Positions 28,536 through 36,001 of a DNA stretch of 64,000 nt are shown here, piece by piece. The stretch spans positions 1-64,000 of the forward strand of contig CAWGKV010000023.1 in NCBI GenBank assembly GCA_963823165.1, read 5' to 3'. Numbering within the stretch: position 1 is the stretch's first letter; each line of letters begins with the position of its first letter. The translations under genes and the position numbers were made by a program. The stretch is from Roseiarcus sp963823165 (GTDB lineage: Bacteria > Pseudomonadota > Alphaproteobacteria > Rhizobiales > Beijerinckiaceae). The notes under the pieces are model-generated. The model was not told where the DNA came from. It saw only the letters and a program-made list of their open reading frames with translations, and made no database searches.

Positions 28536-28564
28536 TTGACCGTCTGCAATCGATTGCATAAAGG
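28536..28564 (+). promoter_or_regulatory. Sigma-70-like promoter of the dioxygenase operon
   Basis: TTGACC at 28536-28541, a 17-base spacer and TAAAGG at 28559-28564. The first LacI-type palindrome fills the spacer exactly up to the -10 element. Confidence 0.6.
28545..28558. promoter_or_regulatory. LacI-type operator O1
   Basis: A perfect 14-bp palindrome TGCAATCGATTGCA with the central CG typical of LacI/GalR operators. It lies in the promoter spacer, so binding should block RNA polymerase. Confidence 0.8.
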
Positions 28565-28570
28565 CAGCGC

Positions 28571-28584
28571 TGCAATCGATTGCA
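28571..28584. promoter_or_regulatory. LacI-type operator O2
   Basis: A second identical TGCAATCGATTGCA palindrome, 26 bases centre to centre from O1, at the expected transcription start and just before the ribosome site of the dioxygenase gene. Confidence 0.8.
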
Positions 28585-28597
28585 GCCAGGAGACGCT

Positions 28598-29536
28598 ATG
28601 CAAACGCCCCCGCCGCTCGCCACCGGGAACACGCCGGACTACGGCATCATCGAAAACTCGGACGGGGTCACCGACGTCGTCCTGGCCGGGATGGCTGGCG
28701 CGTCCAACCCGCGTCTGCGTCAGGTGATGGCCGCCTTCGTCCGCCATCTTCATGCCTTCACGCGCGAGGTCAAACTGACCCAGGACGAGTACGACCTTGC
28801 GATCGACTTCCTCAATCGAATCGGCAAGACCACGAACGACGCCCACAACGAGGGCATTCTCTTCGCCGACGCGGTCGGGTTCTCGACCCTCGTCTGCCTG
28901 TTGAACAATGGTCCCGCAGGCTCAACGGAGACCGACGCCGCGCTCCTCGGACCCTTCTGGCGAGACAATTCCCCGCGGACCCCCAACGGCGGCAGCATAG
29001 TTCGCTCGACGACGCCCGGGCCGGCCTTGTTTGTGGACTGCCGGATCGTCGATCCCGACCGACGGCCAATTCCGGGCGTCGAGGTCGACGTGTGGCAGGC
29101 CTCGCCGGTCGGCCTCTATGAGAACCAGGATCCCGACCAGGCGGAGATGAATCTGCGGGGACGATTGCAGACGGACGAGGACGGACGGTTCTCGTTCCGC
29201 TCCGTCGAGCCCGCCGGATATCCGGTTCCGACGCATGGCCCCACTGGGGATCTCCTGCGCGCTCAGCGCCGCCATCCCTACCGCCCGGCGCATCTGCACG
29301 TGCTCGGCTACAAGCTTGGCTTTCAAACGATGATCACCCAGGTGTTCGTGGACGGCGACGAACGTCTGCGGAGCGACGTCGTCTTCGGCGTCACCCGCCA
29401 CCTGATCGGCGACTACCGACGCCACAACTCGGGCGAGCCGCCCGCGGCCGACGTTCAGCCGCCGTGGTACACGCTCAACTACACCTTCGTCATGCGCCCC
29501 GGCGAGGCCAAGCGCCCGATTCCCCCTATCAAATAA
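28598..29536 (+). CDS. Intradiol ring-cleavage dioxygenase (hydroxyquinol/catechol 1,2-type)
   Basis: A 312-residue non-haem Fe(III) dioxygenase that opens a catecholic ring between the two hydroxyls. The N-terminal helical dioxygenase_N domain (about residues 25-95) shows it is the catechol/hydroxyquinol branch, not protocatechuate 3,4-dioxygenase. Iron ligands can be placed: Tyr in PVGLYENQD near 172, Tyr in AGYPVPTHGPTG near 208, and two His in YRPAHLHVLGY near 232. The ATG at 28598 follows CAGGAGA. The downstream reductase genes and N-terminal style suggest hydroxyquinol 1,2-dioxygenase, but catechol cannot be excluded. Confidence 0.87.
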   Translation: MQTPPPLATGNTPDYGIIENSDGVTDVVLAGMAGASNPRLRQVMAAFVRHLHAFTREVKLTQDEYDLAIDFLNRIGKTTNDAHNEGILFADAVGFSTLVCLLNNGPAGSTETDAALLGPFWRDNSPRTPNGGSIVRSTTPGPALFVDCRIVDPDRRPIPGVEVDVWQASPVGLYENQDPDQAEMNLRGRLQTDEDGRFSFRSVEPAGYPVPTHGPTGDLLRAQRRHPYRPAHLHVLGYKLGFQTMITQVFVDGDERLRSDVVFGVTRHLIGDYRRHNSGEPPAADVQPPWYTLNYTFVMRPGEAKRPIPPIK

Positions 29537-29548
29537 GAGGCGTTTTCC

Positions 29549-30310
29549 ATGGCGCACTTTCTCGACGGCCGGCTGGCGCTCGTCGTAGGCGGCTCGGGCG
29601 GCATCGGAGCGGCGAGCGCCCGCATTCTCGCCGGCGCTGGCGCCCGCGTCATCGTTACCCACACGGCCCGCTCGGCGGAAGCCGCCGCCTCGCTCGCCGC
29701 CTCGCTGCCTGGCTCTGGCCACATCGCGCTTCCAGCGGACGTCGCCGACACTCCCTCTCTGCTTGCGTTGCGCGACGGCGTGCGAGCGCAGTGCGGAGAG
29801 TTGCTGCATGTGCTCGTCAACGCCGCCGGATTCACCAAGCCTGTGCCGCACGCGGATCTGGAGGGGCTGGACGACGCGCTGATCGACCGCTTGTTCGCCG
29901 TCAACTGGCGCGGCCAGTTCGCAGCGATCCGAACTTTCGCACCGATGCTGAAGGCGTCGGAGAATGGGCTCATCGTATCCATCTCGTCCATTGCCGGCCA
30001 GACCGGGATCGGCTCCTCGGTCGCCTACTGCGCCGTCAAGGCCGGCATCGACGTGATGACGAAGTCGCTGGCGCGGGCGCTCGCGCCGGAGATCCGGGTT
30101 ATGGGCGTCGCTCCGGGCGTGGTCGACACCGGTTTCGTGCCCGGGCGTGGGCCGGAGTTCAAACTCAAGGCCGCCGCCACGACGCCGTTGGGCCGCGTCG
30201 CCACGGCCGAAGACGTCGCCGAGGCCGTGCTCGCCTGCGCCACGTCTCTGCGGTTTTCTACCGGCACGACCGTCGTCGTCGACGGCGGCCGATCGCTGGG
30301 AGGCTCCTGA
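29549..30310 (+). CDS. Short-chain dehydrogenase/reductase (FabG-like)
   Basis: A 253-residue classical SDR: coenzyme loop VVGGSGGIGAASARILAG at residues 11-28, VNAAGFTKP (NAG-type motif) near 90, VSISSIAG with the active Ser near 143, YCAVKAG with catalytic Tyr and Lys near 156, and STGTTVVVDGGRSLGGS at the end. It is 12 bases after the dioxygenase in the LacI-controlled operon. Substrate is unknown; a ring-fission product or a precursor of the aromatic substrate is likely. Confidence 0.88.
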   Translation: MAHFLDGRLALVVGGSGGIGAASARILAGAGARVIVTHTARSAEAAASLAASLPGSGHIALPADVADTPSLLALRDGVRAQCGELLHVLVNAAGFTKPVPHADLEGLDDALIDRLFAVNWRGQFAAIRTFAPMLKASENGLIVSISSIAGQTGIGSSVAYCAVKAGIDVMTKSLARALAPEIRVMGVAPGVVDTGFVPGRGPEFKLKAAATTPLGRVATAEDVAEAVLACATSLRFSTGTTVVVDGGRSLGGS

Positions 30311-30354
30311 CGCCCCAGCCGCCGCCTCGCGTCTTCATCAACGGAGAATCCGCC

Positions 30355-31383
30355 ATGAGCGATTTCACCTCCGACCTCGCCGGCCAGCGCGGACTAGCGG
30401 TGCGCGTGGAGGCGAAAGTGTCCGCCCCCGAGGCGCTCGACGCTGCTTTGAGGCTGGTCGAAATCGATGCGCCGAAAAGCGTCCCCGACGGCTCCGCGGT
30501 CGTCGAGGTCCGAAGCTCGGCCGTGAACCCGAGCGACGTGAAGGCGGTCATGGGCGCCATGCCGCACGCCGTCTGGCCGCGCACCCCCGGCCGCGATTAC
30601 GCCGGCGTGGTCGTCGAGGGGCCGAAGCACCTCCTGGGCCGCGAGGTCTGGGGCTCCGGCGGCGAGCTCGGCATCCTGCGCGACGGCGCCCATGCCCGCT
30701 ACCTCACGATTCCTGCGGCGAATCTGCGGGAGAAGCCCGCCGCCGTGACCCTCCTCGAAGCGGGCGCGGTAGGCGTGCCCTTCATCACCGCCTATGAGGG
30801 GCTGAGCGAGGCGGGCCCGGTCCAACGCAGCGACGTCGTGCTGGTGCTCGGCGCGAACGGCAAGGTCGGGCAGGCGGCGATCCAGCTTGCGACTGCGGCG
30901 GGAGCGCGGGTCTTCGGCGTGGAGCGCCGGGCCGACGGCTACCGCGGCCACGCGACCCGAGAGGTGACGATGCTCGGCGCCTCGGAGGGCGACATCGCCG
31001 AGCGGGTGCGGGATGCGACCGGCGGCCACGGCGCCGACATCGTCTTCAACACGGTCGGCAGTCCCTATTTCGAGGCGGCCAACCGCGCCATGGCGATGAA
31101 AGGGCGGCAGATCTTCATCTCGACGATCGAGCGCTCCGTTCCCTTCGACATCCTCGCCTTCTATCGCGGCCGGCGCCGCTTCATTGGCATCGACACGCTG
31201 CAGTTGGACAGCGCTGACGGTGCGGCGATTTTCGACGCGTTGCGCCCCGGCTTCGAGGGCGGCGCGCTGCGGCCCTTTCCAGTCCTGCCCGCCAATGTCT
31301 ATCCGCTCGCCCGCGCGGCCGAGGCGTATCGGTCGGTGCTCGCCGGCGCGCCGGATCGCGTCGTGCTCGACCCCACGCTGTAG
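30355..31383 (+). CDS. Zinc-free MDR-type quinone/enone oxidoreductase
   Basis: A 342-residue medium-chain dehydrogenase/reductase. The GroES-like N-terminal half has AVNPSDVKAVMG and TPGRDYAGVVVEGP. The Rossmann half has VLVLGANGKVGQAAIQLA near residue 165 and GADIVFNTVGSPYFEAA. The catalytic-zinc Cys/His set of alcohol dehydrogenases is missing, as in quinone oxidoreductases. ACGGAGAA precedes the ATG. In an intradiol operon the comparable gene is often maleylacetate reductase, but that belongs to the iron-type alcohol dehydrogenases and this protein does not. Confidence 0.85.
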   Translation: MSDFTSDLAGQRGLAVRVEAKVSAPEALDAALRLVEIDAPKSVPDGSAVVEVRSSAVNPSDVKAVMGAMPHAVWPRTPGRDYAGVVVEGPKHLLGREVWGSGGELGILRDGAHARYLTIPAANLREKPAAVTLLEAGAVGVPFITAYEGLSEAGPVQRSDVVLVLGANGKVGQAAIQLATAAGARVFGVERRADGYRGHATREVTMLGASEGDIAERVRDATGGHGADIVFNTVGSPYFEAANRAMAMKGRQIFISTIERSVPFDILAFYRGRRRFIGIDTLQLDSADGAAIFDALRPGFEGGALRPFPVLPANVYPLARAAEAYRSVLAGAPDRVVLDPTL

Positions 31384-31391
31384 CACTCGCA

Positions 31392-31443
31392 GGAGGGTGC
31401 GCGTCTCGCGCACCTGTCGGGGGCGGCGAGACGCCGCCCCTCC
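31392..31443. repeat. Dispersed double-hairpin repeat, copy 1
   Basis: Two GC-rich hairpins in series (31392-31414 containing GCGCGTCTCGCGC, and 31422-31443 containing GGCGGCGAGACGCCGCC). This is the reverse complement of the element at 53952-54000. Confidence 0.7.
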
Positions 31444-31473
31444 GACACGGCCACGTTGAAAGGAGCCGGCCGA

Positions 31474-32835
31474 ATGACCGTCACCCTCATCAAGGACGCC
31501 GTCGTCCTCACCATGCGGGGCGGCGCCGAGGACGTGATCCGAGGCGACGTCCTGATACGGAATCAGCTCCTCGAAGCCGTCGGCGGCTCTTTGACACCAG
31601 AGGGCGACGCGGAAGTGCTGGACGGCCGCCGCTTCATCGTCATGCCGGGCCTCGTCAACGCCCACATGCACACCTGGCAGACGGCGCTGAGGTCGGTGGC
31701 CTCCAACTGGACCTTTCCGGAGTACGCGCGCTGGGTCCACGCGGGGCTCGCGACGCATTTTCGGCCCGAAGACATCTATATCGCCACCCTGGTCGGCGCG
31801 CTGAACCAGATCGACTGCGGCACGACCACCCTGGTCGACTGGTGTCACAACAATCCGACCCCCGCCCACACGGATGCAGGCGTTGCGGCGCTGCGCGCCT
31901 CCGGCATCAGGGCGATGTTCATGCACGGCACGCCCAAGCCAGCGCCCAAGCTCGGCGAACCGCCCTACTGGGAGGTTCCGCATCCGCGCGAGGAGATCGC
32001 CCGGCTGCGTCGGCAGCTCACCGCAGGCGCAGGCATGATCTCGCTTGGCCTCGGGGTCCTGGGGCCGCATTACGCGGCGCTGGACGTGACTCTTCAGGAC
32101 TTCCGCCTCGCGCAAGAGTTCGGCCTGATCGTCTCCATGCACCAGGGCGGTGGCCCGCCCAGAAATCCGGAAGGGTGGCAGCGCCTGGAGACCGAGGGCC
32201 TGCTCAGTCAACTCGTCAACATCGTGCACGGCAACGACCTCAGCGACGAACAATTGAGCCGCTTCGTGGCCTGCGACGTGCGCTTCACCATAACGCCGGA
32301 GTCGGAGCTAATTTCCGGACACGGCCACCCGATTCTCGGCCGCCTGCGCGACCTCGGGGTTTGGCCTTCGATCGGGGCGGATATCGAAAGCGCCCATTCC
32401 GGCGACATGCTGACGGCCGCACGCGTCGCGCTCAGCCATCAGCGTTCATTGGACAATGTGGAGGCCCGGCGCCGCGGACAACTCGGCGGCAAGCACGGGC
32501 TGCGCGCGCGCGACGCCTTGTCCTGGGTGACGATCGAGGGAGCGCGCATGATCGGCCAGGAAGGCAGGATCGGAACGATTGCGGTCGGCAAGCAGGCGGA
32601 CCTCGTTCTCATTCGCGCCGACGCGCTGAACCTGCAGCCGATCCATGACCCGATCTCCTCCGTGATCATGCAATCGAATCCTTCGAACATCCATTCGGTG
32701 ATGATCGCGGGCAGCTGGAGAAAGCGGAATGGACGGTTGATCTGGGGAGACCTTGGGCCTCTCATCGAAGAGCTTTGCGCGTCCGGCCGCAGAATCAGCC
32801 GAGATGTCGGCCTCAAGCCCGCAGACCTTCAATAG
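31474..32835 (+). CDS. Amidohydrolase-family deaminase/hydrolase (TRZ/ATZ, SAH-deaminase group)
   Basis: A 453-residue amidohydrolase. Metal motif is LVNAHMHTWQTALR near residue 63; further ligands are read at VSMHQGGGPP near 213 and VNIVHGNDLSDE near 248. The final Asp is in SIGADIESAHSGDML near 300. The C-terminal composite domain includes GTIAVGKQADLVLIRADALN. The family removes amino or chloro groups from N-heterocycles, or deaminates S-adenosylhomocysteine or cytosine. The ATG at 31474 has AAGGAG upstream. It is the last gene of the LacI-controlled operon, so its substrate may be the aromatic or heterocyclic inducer pathway. Confidence 0.82.
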   Translation: MTVTLIKDAVVLTMRGGAEDVIRGDVLIRNQLLEAVGGSLTPEGDAEVLDGRRFIVMPGLVNAHMHTWQTALRSVASNWTFPEYARWVHAGLATHFRPEDIYIATLVGALNQIDCGTTTLVDWCHNNPTPAHTDAGVAALRASGIRAMFMHGTPKPAPKLGEPPYWEVPHPREEIARLRRQLTAGAGMISLGLGVLGPHYAALDVTLQDFRLAQEFGLIVSMHQGGGPPRNPEGWQRLETEGLLSQLVNIVHGNDLSDEQLSRFVACDVRFTITPESELISGHGHPILGRLRDLGVWPSIGADIESAHSGDMLTAARVALSHQRSLDNVEARRRGQLGGKHGLRARDALSWVTIEGARMIGQEGRIGTIAVGKQADLVLIRADALNLQPIHDPISSVIMQSNPSNIHSVMIAGSWRKRNGRLIWGDLGPLIEELCASGRRISRDVGLKPADLQ

Positions 32836-32961
32836 AACTCTTCTTGCGACGTTTGCGCGCGGCGCCGGCGTGTCGTCGCGGACATGTCGCAAACGCGCTT
32901 CGGCCGATGGCGACGCATCGGGGATCGCTTGTGAAGACGCTTCGATGCCCCCGAAGAGCCG

Positions 32962-33768
32962 CTATTGCGAGCCTGCGTCCGTGACAATCGGCACTCCATA
33001 TTGCTGAAGCGTCCGATCGATCTGCGGCTTGAGGTCGTCGAGCGCGGCCTGGACCGCCTGCGCCAAGTCTTCGTCCCGTTTCCGCACGCCCATCGCGATG
33101 TCGAAGACCATTGGGATGCGACCGGTACCCTGGTCGGTGAGGGGCGTGACGACGAGGGGCGGCGACTGCTGTTTGGCGAAGTATCCCGCCAGGGGTCCCC
33201 AGACTGCGGCGACGTCGATCTCGCCGTCAGCGACTGCGCGAACGATGTCGGCTGACGGATTATCCTTGCGGTAGTCGCCGTAAACCAAAAAACCGCGCAC
33301 ATTGTCGACGACACCCCTTTGGGCGAGCGCATGTGCAGGCGGAGTGTTCATGCCGTCGTCGCCGATCAACTGGACGCCGACCTTGCGGGTCCTCAAGCTC
33401 GGATCGTCGAAGGAGGAAACCGCCGGATCACCGGCTCGCGACAGGAATACGTAAGTCGACCGGTAGTAGGGACGCGTCTCGCGGATCATATCCAGGCCCG
33501 ACGGCACGGCCGTCACTAGGTCGCACAAGCCCGCGTTCAGCCCTTCCCGCAAAAAGCCTCGCCGCTGCGCCCTCCAAACATATTCGAGCGGCCGGTGCAA
33601 ATTGCCGGCAATCATCTGCGCGATCTTATTCTCGAATCCTTTGCCGGCAGCGTCCGAAAACGGAAGGTCGTTGGGGTCGGCGCAGACTCGAAGGGGCGAC
33701 ACGAACGCATGAGCCGCCGACGGCGCGAACGCCGCGATGACAGCGAGGAAGAGCCAGCGCGCTTTCAC
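32962..33768 (-). CDS. Quinoprotein-dehydrogenase-associated periplasmic binding protein (MxaJ/XoxJ-like)
   Basis: A 268-residue exported protein. The GTG start overlaps the stop of the haem-binding gene (GTGA). The signal peptide is VKARWLFLAVIAAFAPSAAHA-like. The body is a type II periplasmic-binding-protein fold: PLRVCADPNDLPFSDAAGKG, GLCDLVTAVPSGLDMIRETR, YYRSTYVFLSR, and ADGEIDVAAVWGPLAGYFAK. It matches the group found beside PQQ dehydrogenases (MxaJ/XoxJ type), thought to help mature or activate the enzyme rather than import solutes. It is the last gene of the ten-gene operon and has no ABC partner nearby, which supports the accessory role. Confidence 0.85.
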   Translation of the reverse strand: MKARWLFLAVIAAFAPSAAHAFVSPLRVCADPNDLPFSDAAGKGFENKIAQMIAGNLHRPLEYVWRAQRRGFLREGLNAGLCDLVTAVPSGLDMIRETRPYYRSTYVFLSRAGDPAVSSFDDPSLRTRKVGVQLIGDDGMNTPPAHALAQRGVVDNVRGFLVYGDYRKDNPSADIVRAVADGEIDVAAVWGPLAGYFAKQQSPPLVVTPLTDQGTGRIPMVFDIAMGVRKRDEDLAQAVQAALDDLKPQIDRTLQQYGVPIVTDAGSQ

Positions 33769-34544
33769 TGTGCGCTCTGCGCCCAGCGCGGGAGGAAGCC
33801 CGCGTGGATCTGCTGGGCGATCTGCGCCGACTTGTCCTTGCATTGTGGATGCCCGTACCCGGACGGGCTCGGCATGTTCGGCGTCACGTCATAGATGATC
33901 TCGTCGTTGTGGTCGGGGCCCACTCCGTCCGGCACCTTGTCGAGGCCGAGCGCCTCCCGGACGCGCCATGCGACGTTGTGGTCGGCGCAGGACGTGTCGC
34001 CGCTGACTCCGAGCGCTCCGACGAAGTTCTTGTTGGCGTCGTAAAGCGCGAGGCCTCCGCCGAAGGTTACCACTCCACCGGCATGCTTGCCGACAAGCGG
34101 GTCGGAAGGAGAACCGTATTTCGATGGGTCACCTTCGTAGAGGAGATTTGGCATGGGAGGGTTGGTGGCCGCGAGCCCGTACAGGTAGCCGCCCGGCTGC
34201 GAACCGGCGTAGAGGTTGGCGGTCGAGAATGCAAAGCCCTTGAGGCTCGCCCCGAGCGCGGTGAACGCCTTTTCGGCCGCAATGGCCCGGCTTGCGAGCC
34301 ATTCGTCGTCCGCGCTGGCGCCGCTCATTGCAACCGCACAGATCTCGCCGTCGCGGGTGACGAGCACGCCCCATTCATTGTTCTCGAAGCCGCCGTTGCT
34401 CGGTCCGCCGCTCGGCTTGACGCTGCCTTTGAGGGCCTTCTCGAGCTTGTCATGATCGGCCGGACAATCGGCCGCGTGCACTGCGCAGGTGGCGAAAAGA
34501 AGCGCGAACAGAGCCAGTCCGGCCCGGCGACGTAAAACGCGCAT
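33765..34544 (-). CDS. Periplasmic GlcG/HbpS-family haem-binding-like protein
   Basis: A 259-residue exported protein with a signal peptide (LALFALLFATCAVHAADC). The GlcG/HbpS (DUF336) domain carries DDEWLASRAIAAEKAFTALG, GGVVTFGGGLALYDANKNFVG and ALGVSGDTSCADHNVAWRVR, which are its most conserved parts. Some members bind haem or protect against redox stress; similar genes often accompany PQQ dehydrogenases. Several Cys are present (ADCPAD, EICAVAM, DTSCADH, HPQCKDK). Function here is inferred from context: handling of haem or redox balance for the periplasmic alcohol-oxidation chain. Confidence 0.82.
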   Translation of the reverse strand: MRVLRRRAGLALFALLFATCAVHAADCPADHDKLEKALKGSVKPSGGPSNGGFENNEWGVLVTRDGEICAVAMSGASADDEWLASRAIAAEKAFTALGASLKGFAFSTANLYAGSQPGGYLYGLAATNPPMPNLLYEGDPSKYGSPSDPLVGKHAGGVVTFGGGLALYDANKNFVGALGVSGDTSCADHNVAWRVREALGLDKVPDGVGPDHNDEIIYDVTPNMPSPSGYGHPQCKDKSAQIAQQIHAGFLPRWAQSAQ

Positions 34545-34558
34545 GCCTGCTCCTCCGT

Positions 34559-34930
34559 CTATTTAAGCGACTCGAGATAGGCGGCGACGTCGAGCGCGTC
34601 CGAGGGCGTCAGGCCTGTGGACGGCATGGCGTTGCCGGGAACGAAACGCTGCGGATTCAAGACCCAGGCGGCGACATTCTGTTGTGTGTTCCTGAGCAGC
34701 CCCGCGACAAAGATGCGTCGCCCCCAGAGGATCAGCGGCGGCCCCACGAGTCCGTCGGCGCCGCGGATACCGGGAATCATGTGGCAGGAGCCGCAGCCCT
34801 TTTCCGCGATGAGCTCAGCGCCGTGCCCGGGCGAGCCGACGACGTAAGCCTCGGAGCTTTCTGCGCGCGCCGCAGCGGCCAACAGGCCGAGCACAAGAAG
34901 CGACACGCCGGACGTCAGGCGAGCGAGCAT
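34559..34930 (-). CDS. Periplasmic class I cytochrome c (single haem)
   Basis: A 123-residue exported cytochrome c. The ATG at 34930 is taken because it places a signal peptide directly (MLARLTSGVSLLVLGLLAAA); a TTG five codons earlier exists. The haem site is CGSCH near residue 46 and the likely Met ligand is in GNAMPSTGLTP near 105. It overlaps the end of the membrane-protein gene by 16 bases. The GLVGPPLILWGRR and NTQQNVAAWVLNPQRFVPG segments resemble the cytochrome c domain fused to the oxidase subunit II in the same operon. Likely electron shuttle to, or bound subunit of, the oxidase. Confidence 0.85.
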   Translation of the reverse strand: MLARLTSGVSLLVLGLLAAAARAESSEAYVVGSPGHGAELIAEKGCGSCHMIPGIRGADGLVGPPLILWGRRIFVAGLLRNTQQNVAAWVLNPQRFVPGNAMPSTGLTPSDALDVAAYLESLK

Positions 34931-35391
34931 GTCCCGATGGTCCAAATCGATATGGTGTTGACCAGGATGGCGATCGTGAAGAGCAGGCTGATCAGGAAAC
35001 CAGAGGCCGCGAAAACGCGGACCCTCGGCTCGCCCGGCTCGAGCAGGTCGTCATGCACGTCCTCGCGACGGCGGTCCCGAGGGTAGAGGTCGCGCAGGAG
35101 ACGCCGCCAGAGAAGATACGCGATCGCAACTCCGCCCGCGCCGGCGACGAGGCAGGCGAGATTGATACCCAGCAAGGCCCACCAGACCCAGTTCATGGCG
35201 TGAATGAAGTCCGGACGCGGCATCGAACGGGGAAAGCAGGCGTGACTGGCGAGACCGAAGTTCAGGGATTCCTGGAAAGCCCACCCGAGCGGCGGGACCA
35301 GAATTCCATAGTAGAGCGCGACAAACGACGGCCAATCGCGCTCCGGGCCTGCAGGTTCAGCTTCGAATGCTGGCGAGGCGGGGTACGTCAT
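34915..35391 (-). CDS. Three-helix membrane protein of the oxidase operon
   Basis: A 158-residue inner-membrane protein with three strong hydrophobic segments (around residues 25-45, 65-92 and 130-150). A charged loop (RDRRREDVHDDLLEPGEP) lies between the second and third. It sits directly after oxidase subunit III and before the small cytochrome c. By position it matches the fourth gene of Bradyrhizobium coxMNOP-type operons (CoxP-like), but I cannot confirm homology from sequence alone. It may be an oxidase accessory subunit or assembly factor. Confidence 0.7.
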   Translation of the reverse strand: MTYPASPAFEAEPAGPERDWPSFVALYYGILVPPLGWAFQESLNFGLASHACFPRSMPRPDFIHAMNWVWWALLGINLACLVAGAGGVAIAYLLWRRLLRDLYPRDRRREDVHDDLLEPGEPRVRVFAASGFLISLLFTIAILVNTISIWTIGTCSLA

Positions 35392-35395
35392 CGGC

Positions 35396-36001
35396 CTAAC
35401 CCACGCTTAGCCGAGGCGAGATGTAGAGGGTGAAAAAGAACGCCAGCCAGGAGAGGGAGACGAAATACCAGTAGAGCGCGCCGATCATCAGCAGCGCAGT
35501 CCGTCTGCGGTCGAAGTAGCCGAGCGCCGCCCATAGGGCGAGGACGAGGAGGATCAGGACGCCGACGAAGAGATGGAGGAAATGGACGCCGGTGATGAGG
35601 AAGAACAGCGAACCGTAGGCGTTGGTGTAGGGCGTGAAGGATTCCGTCGCCCAGTCGAACACCTCGAGCACGAGGAAGGCGATTCCGAGCAGGGCCGCAA
35701 TCAGGAGCATTCCGACAAGGAGCAAACCGCTGCCGTCTCTGACCAGGCGTCTCTCGGCCAGCCAGACGACGCCGGCGCTCACGAGGAGGACGCAGGTCTC
35801 CGGGATCGACCAGGTCCACCCGGGCAGAGCGGTTGGCAGCCAGTCCTTTCCGTGTATGACCGCGAGATAATAGTAGGCGAACAGCATGTAGCCGAACAGC
35901 GCGCCTTCCGTCGAGATAAGCATGATCATGCCCCACCAACCGCTGGCGTGGCGGCCCATGCTGCCGACCGGCAGTTCCACCCCTTGCGCGATATGCGTCA
36001 C
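35396..36001 (-). CDS. coxC: Haem-copper oxidase subunit III
   Basis: A 201-residue, five-helix short-form subunit III. Landmarks are SGWWGMIMLISTEGALFGYML near residue 20, FFLITGVHFLHLFVGVLIL near 140 (the conserved His pair), and ALYWYFVSLSWLAFFFTLY at the end. The acidic residue in helix three facing the proton entry can be read in VLEVFDWATESF. The GTG start overlaps the subunit I stop (GTGA). The bacterial long form has seven helices; this has five, as in CyoC/NorE-type proteins. Confidence 0.9.
   Translation of the reverse strand: MTHIAQGVELPVGSMGRHASGWWGMIMLISTEGALFGYMLFAYYYLAVIHGKDWLPTALPGWTWSIPETCVLLVSAGVVWLAERRLVRDGSGLLLVGMLLIAALLGIAFLVLEVFDWATESFTPYTNAYGSLFFLITGVHFLHLFVGVLILLVLALWAALGYFDRRRTALLMIGALYWYFVSLSWLAFFFTLYISPRLSVG

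Noticed and set aside
32962..33768. A solute-binding protein of an amino-acid ABC importer
   Set aside because: No ABC ATPase or permease is near, while the sequence and position match the accessory proteins of PQQ dehydrogenases.
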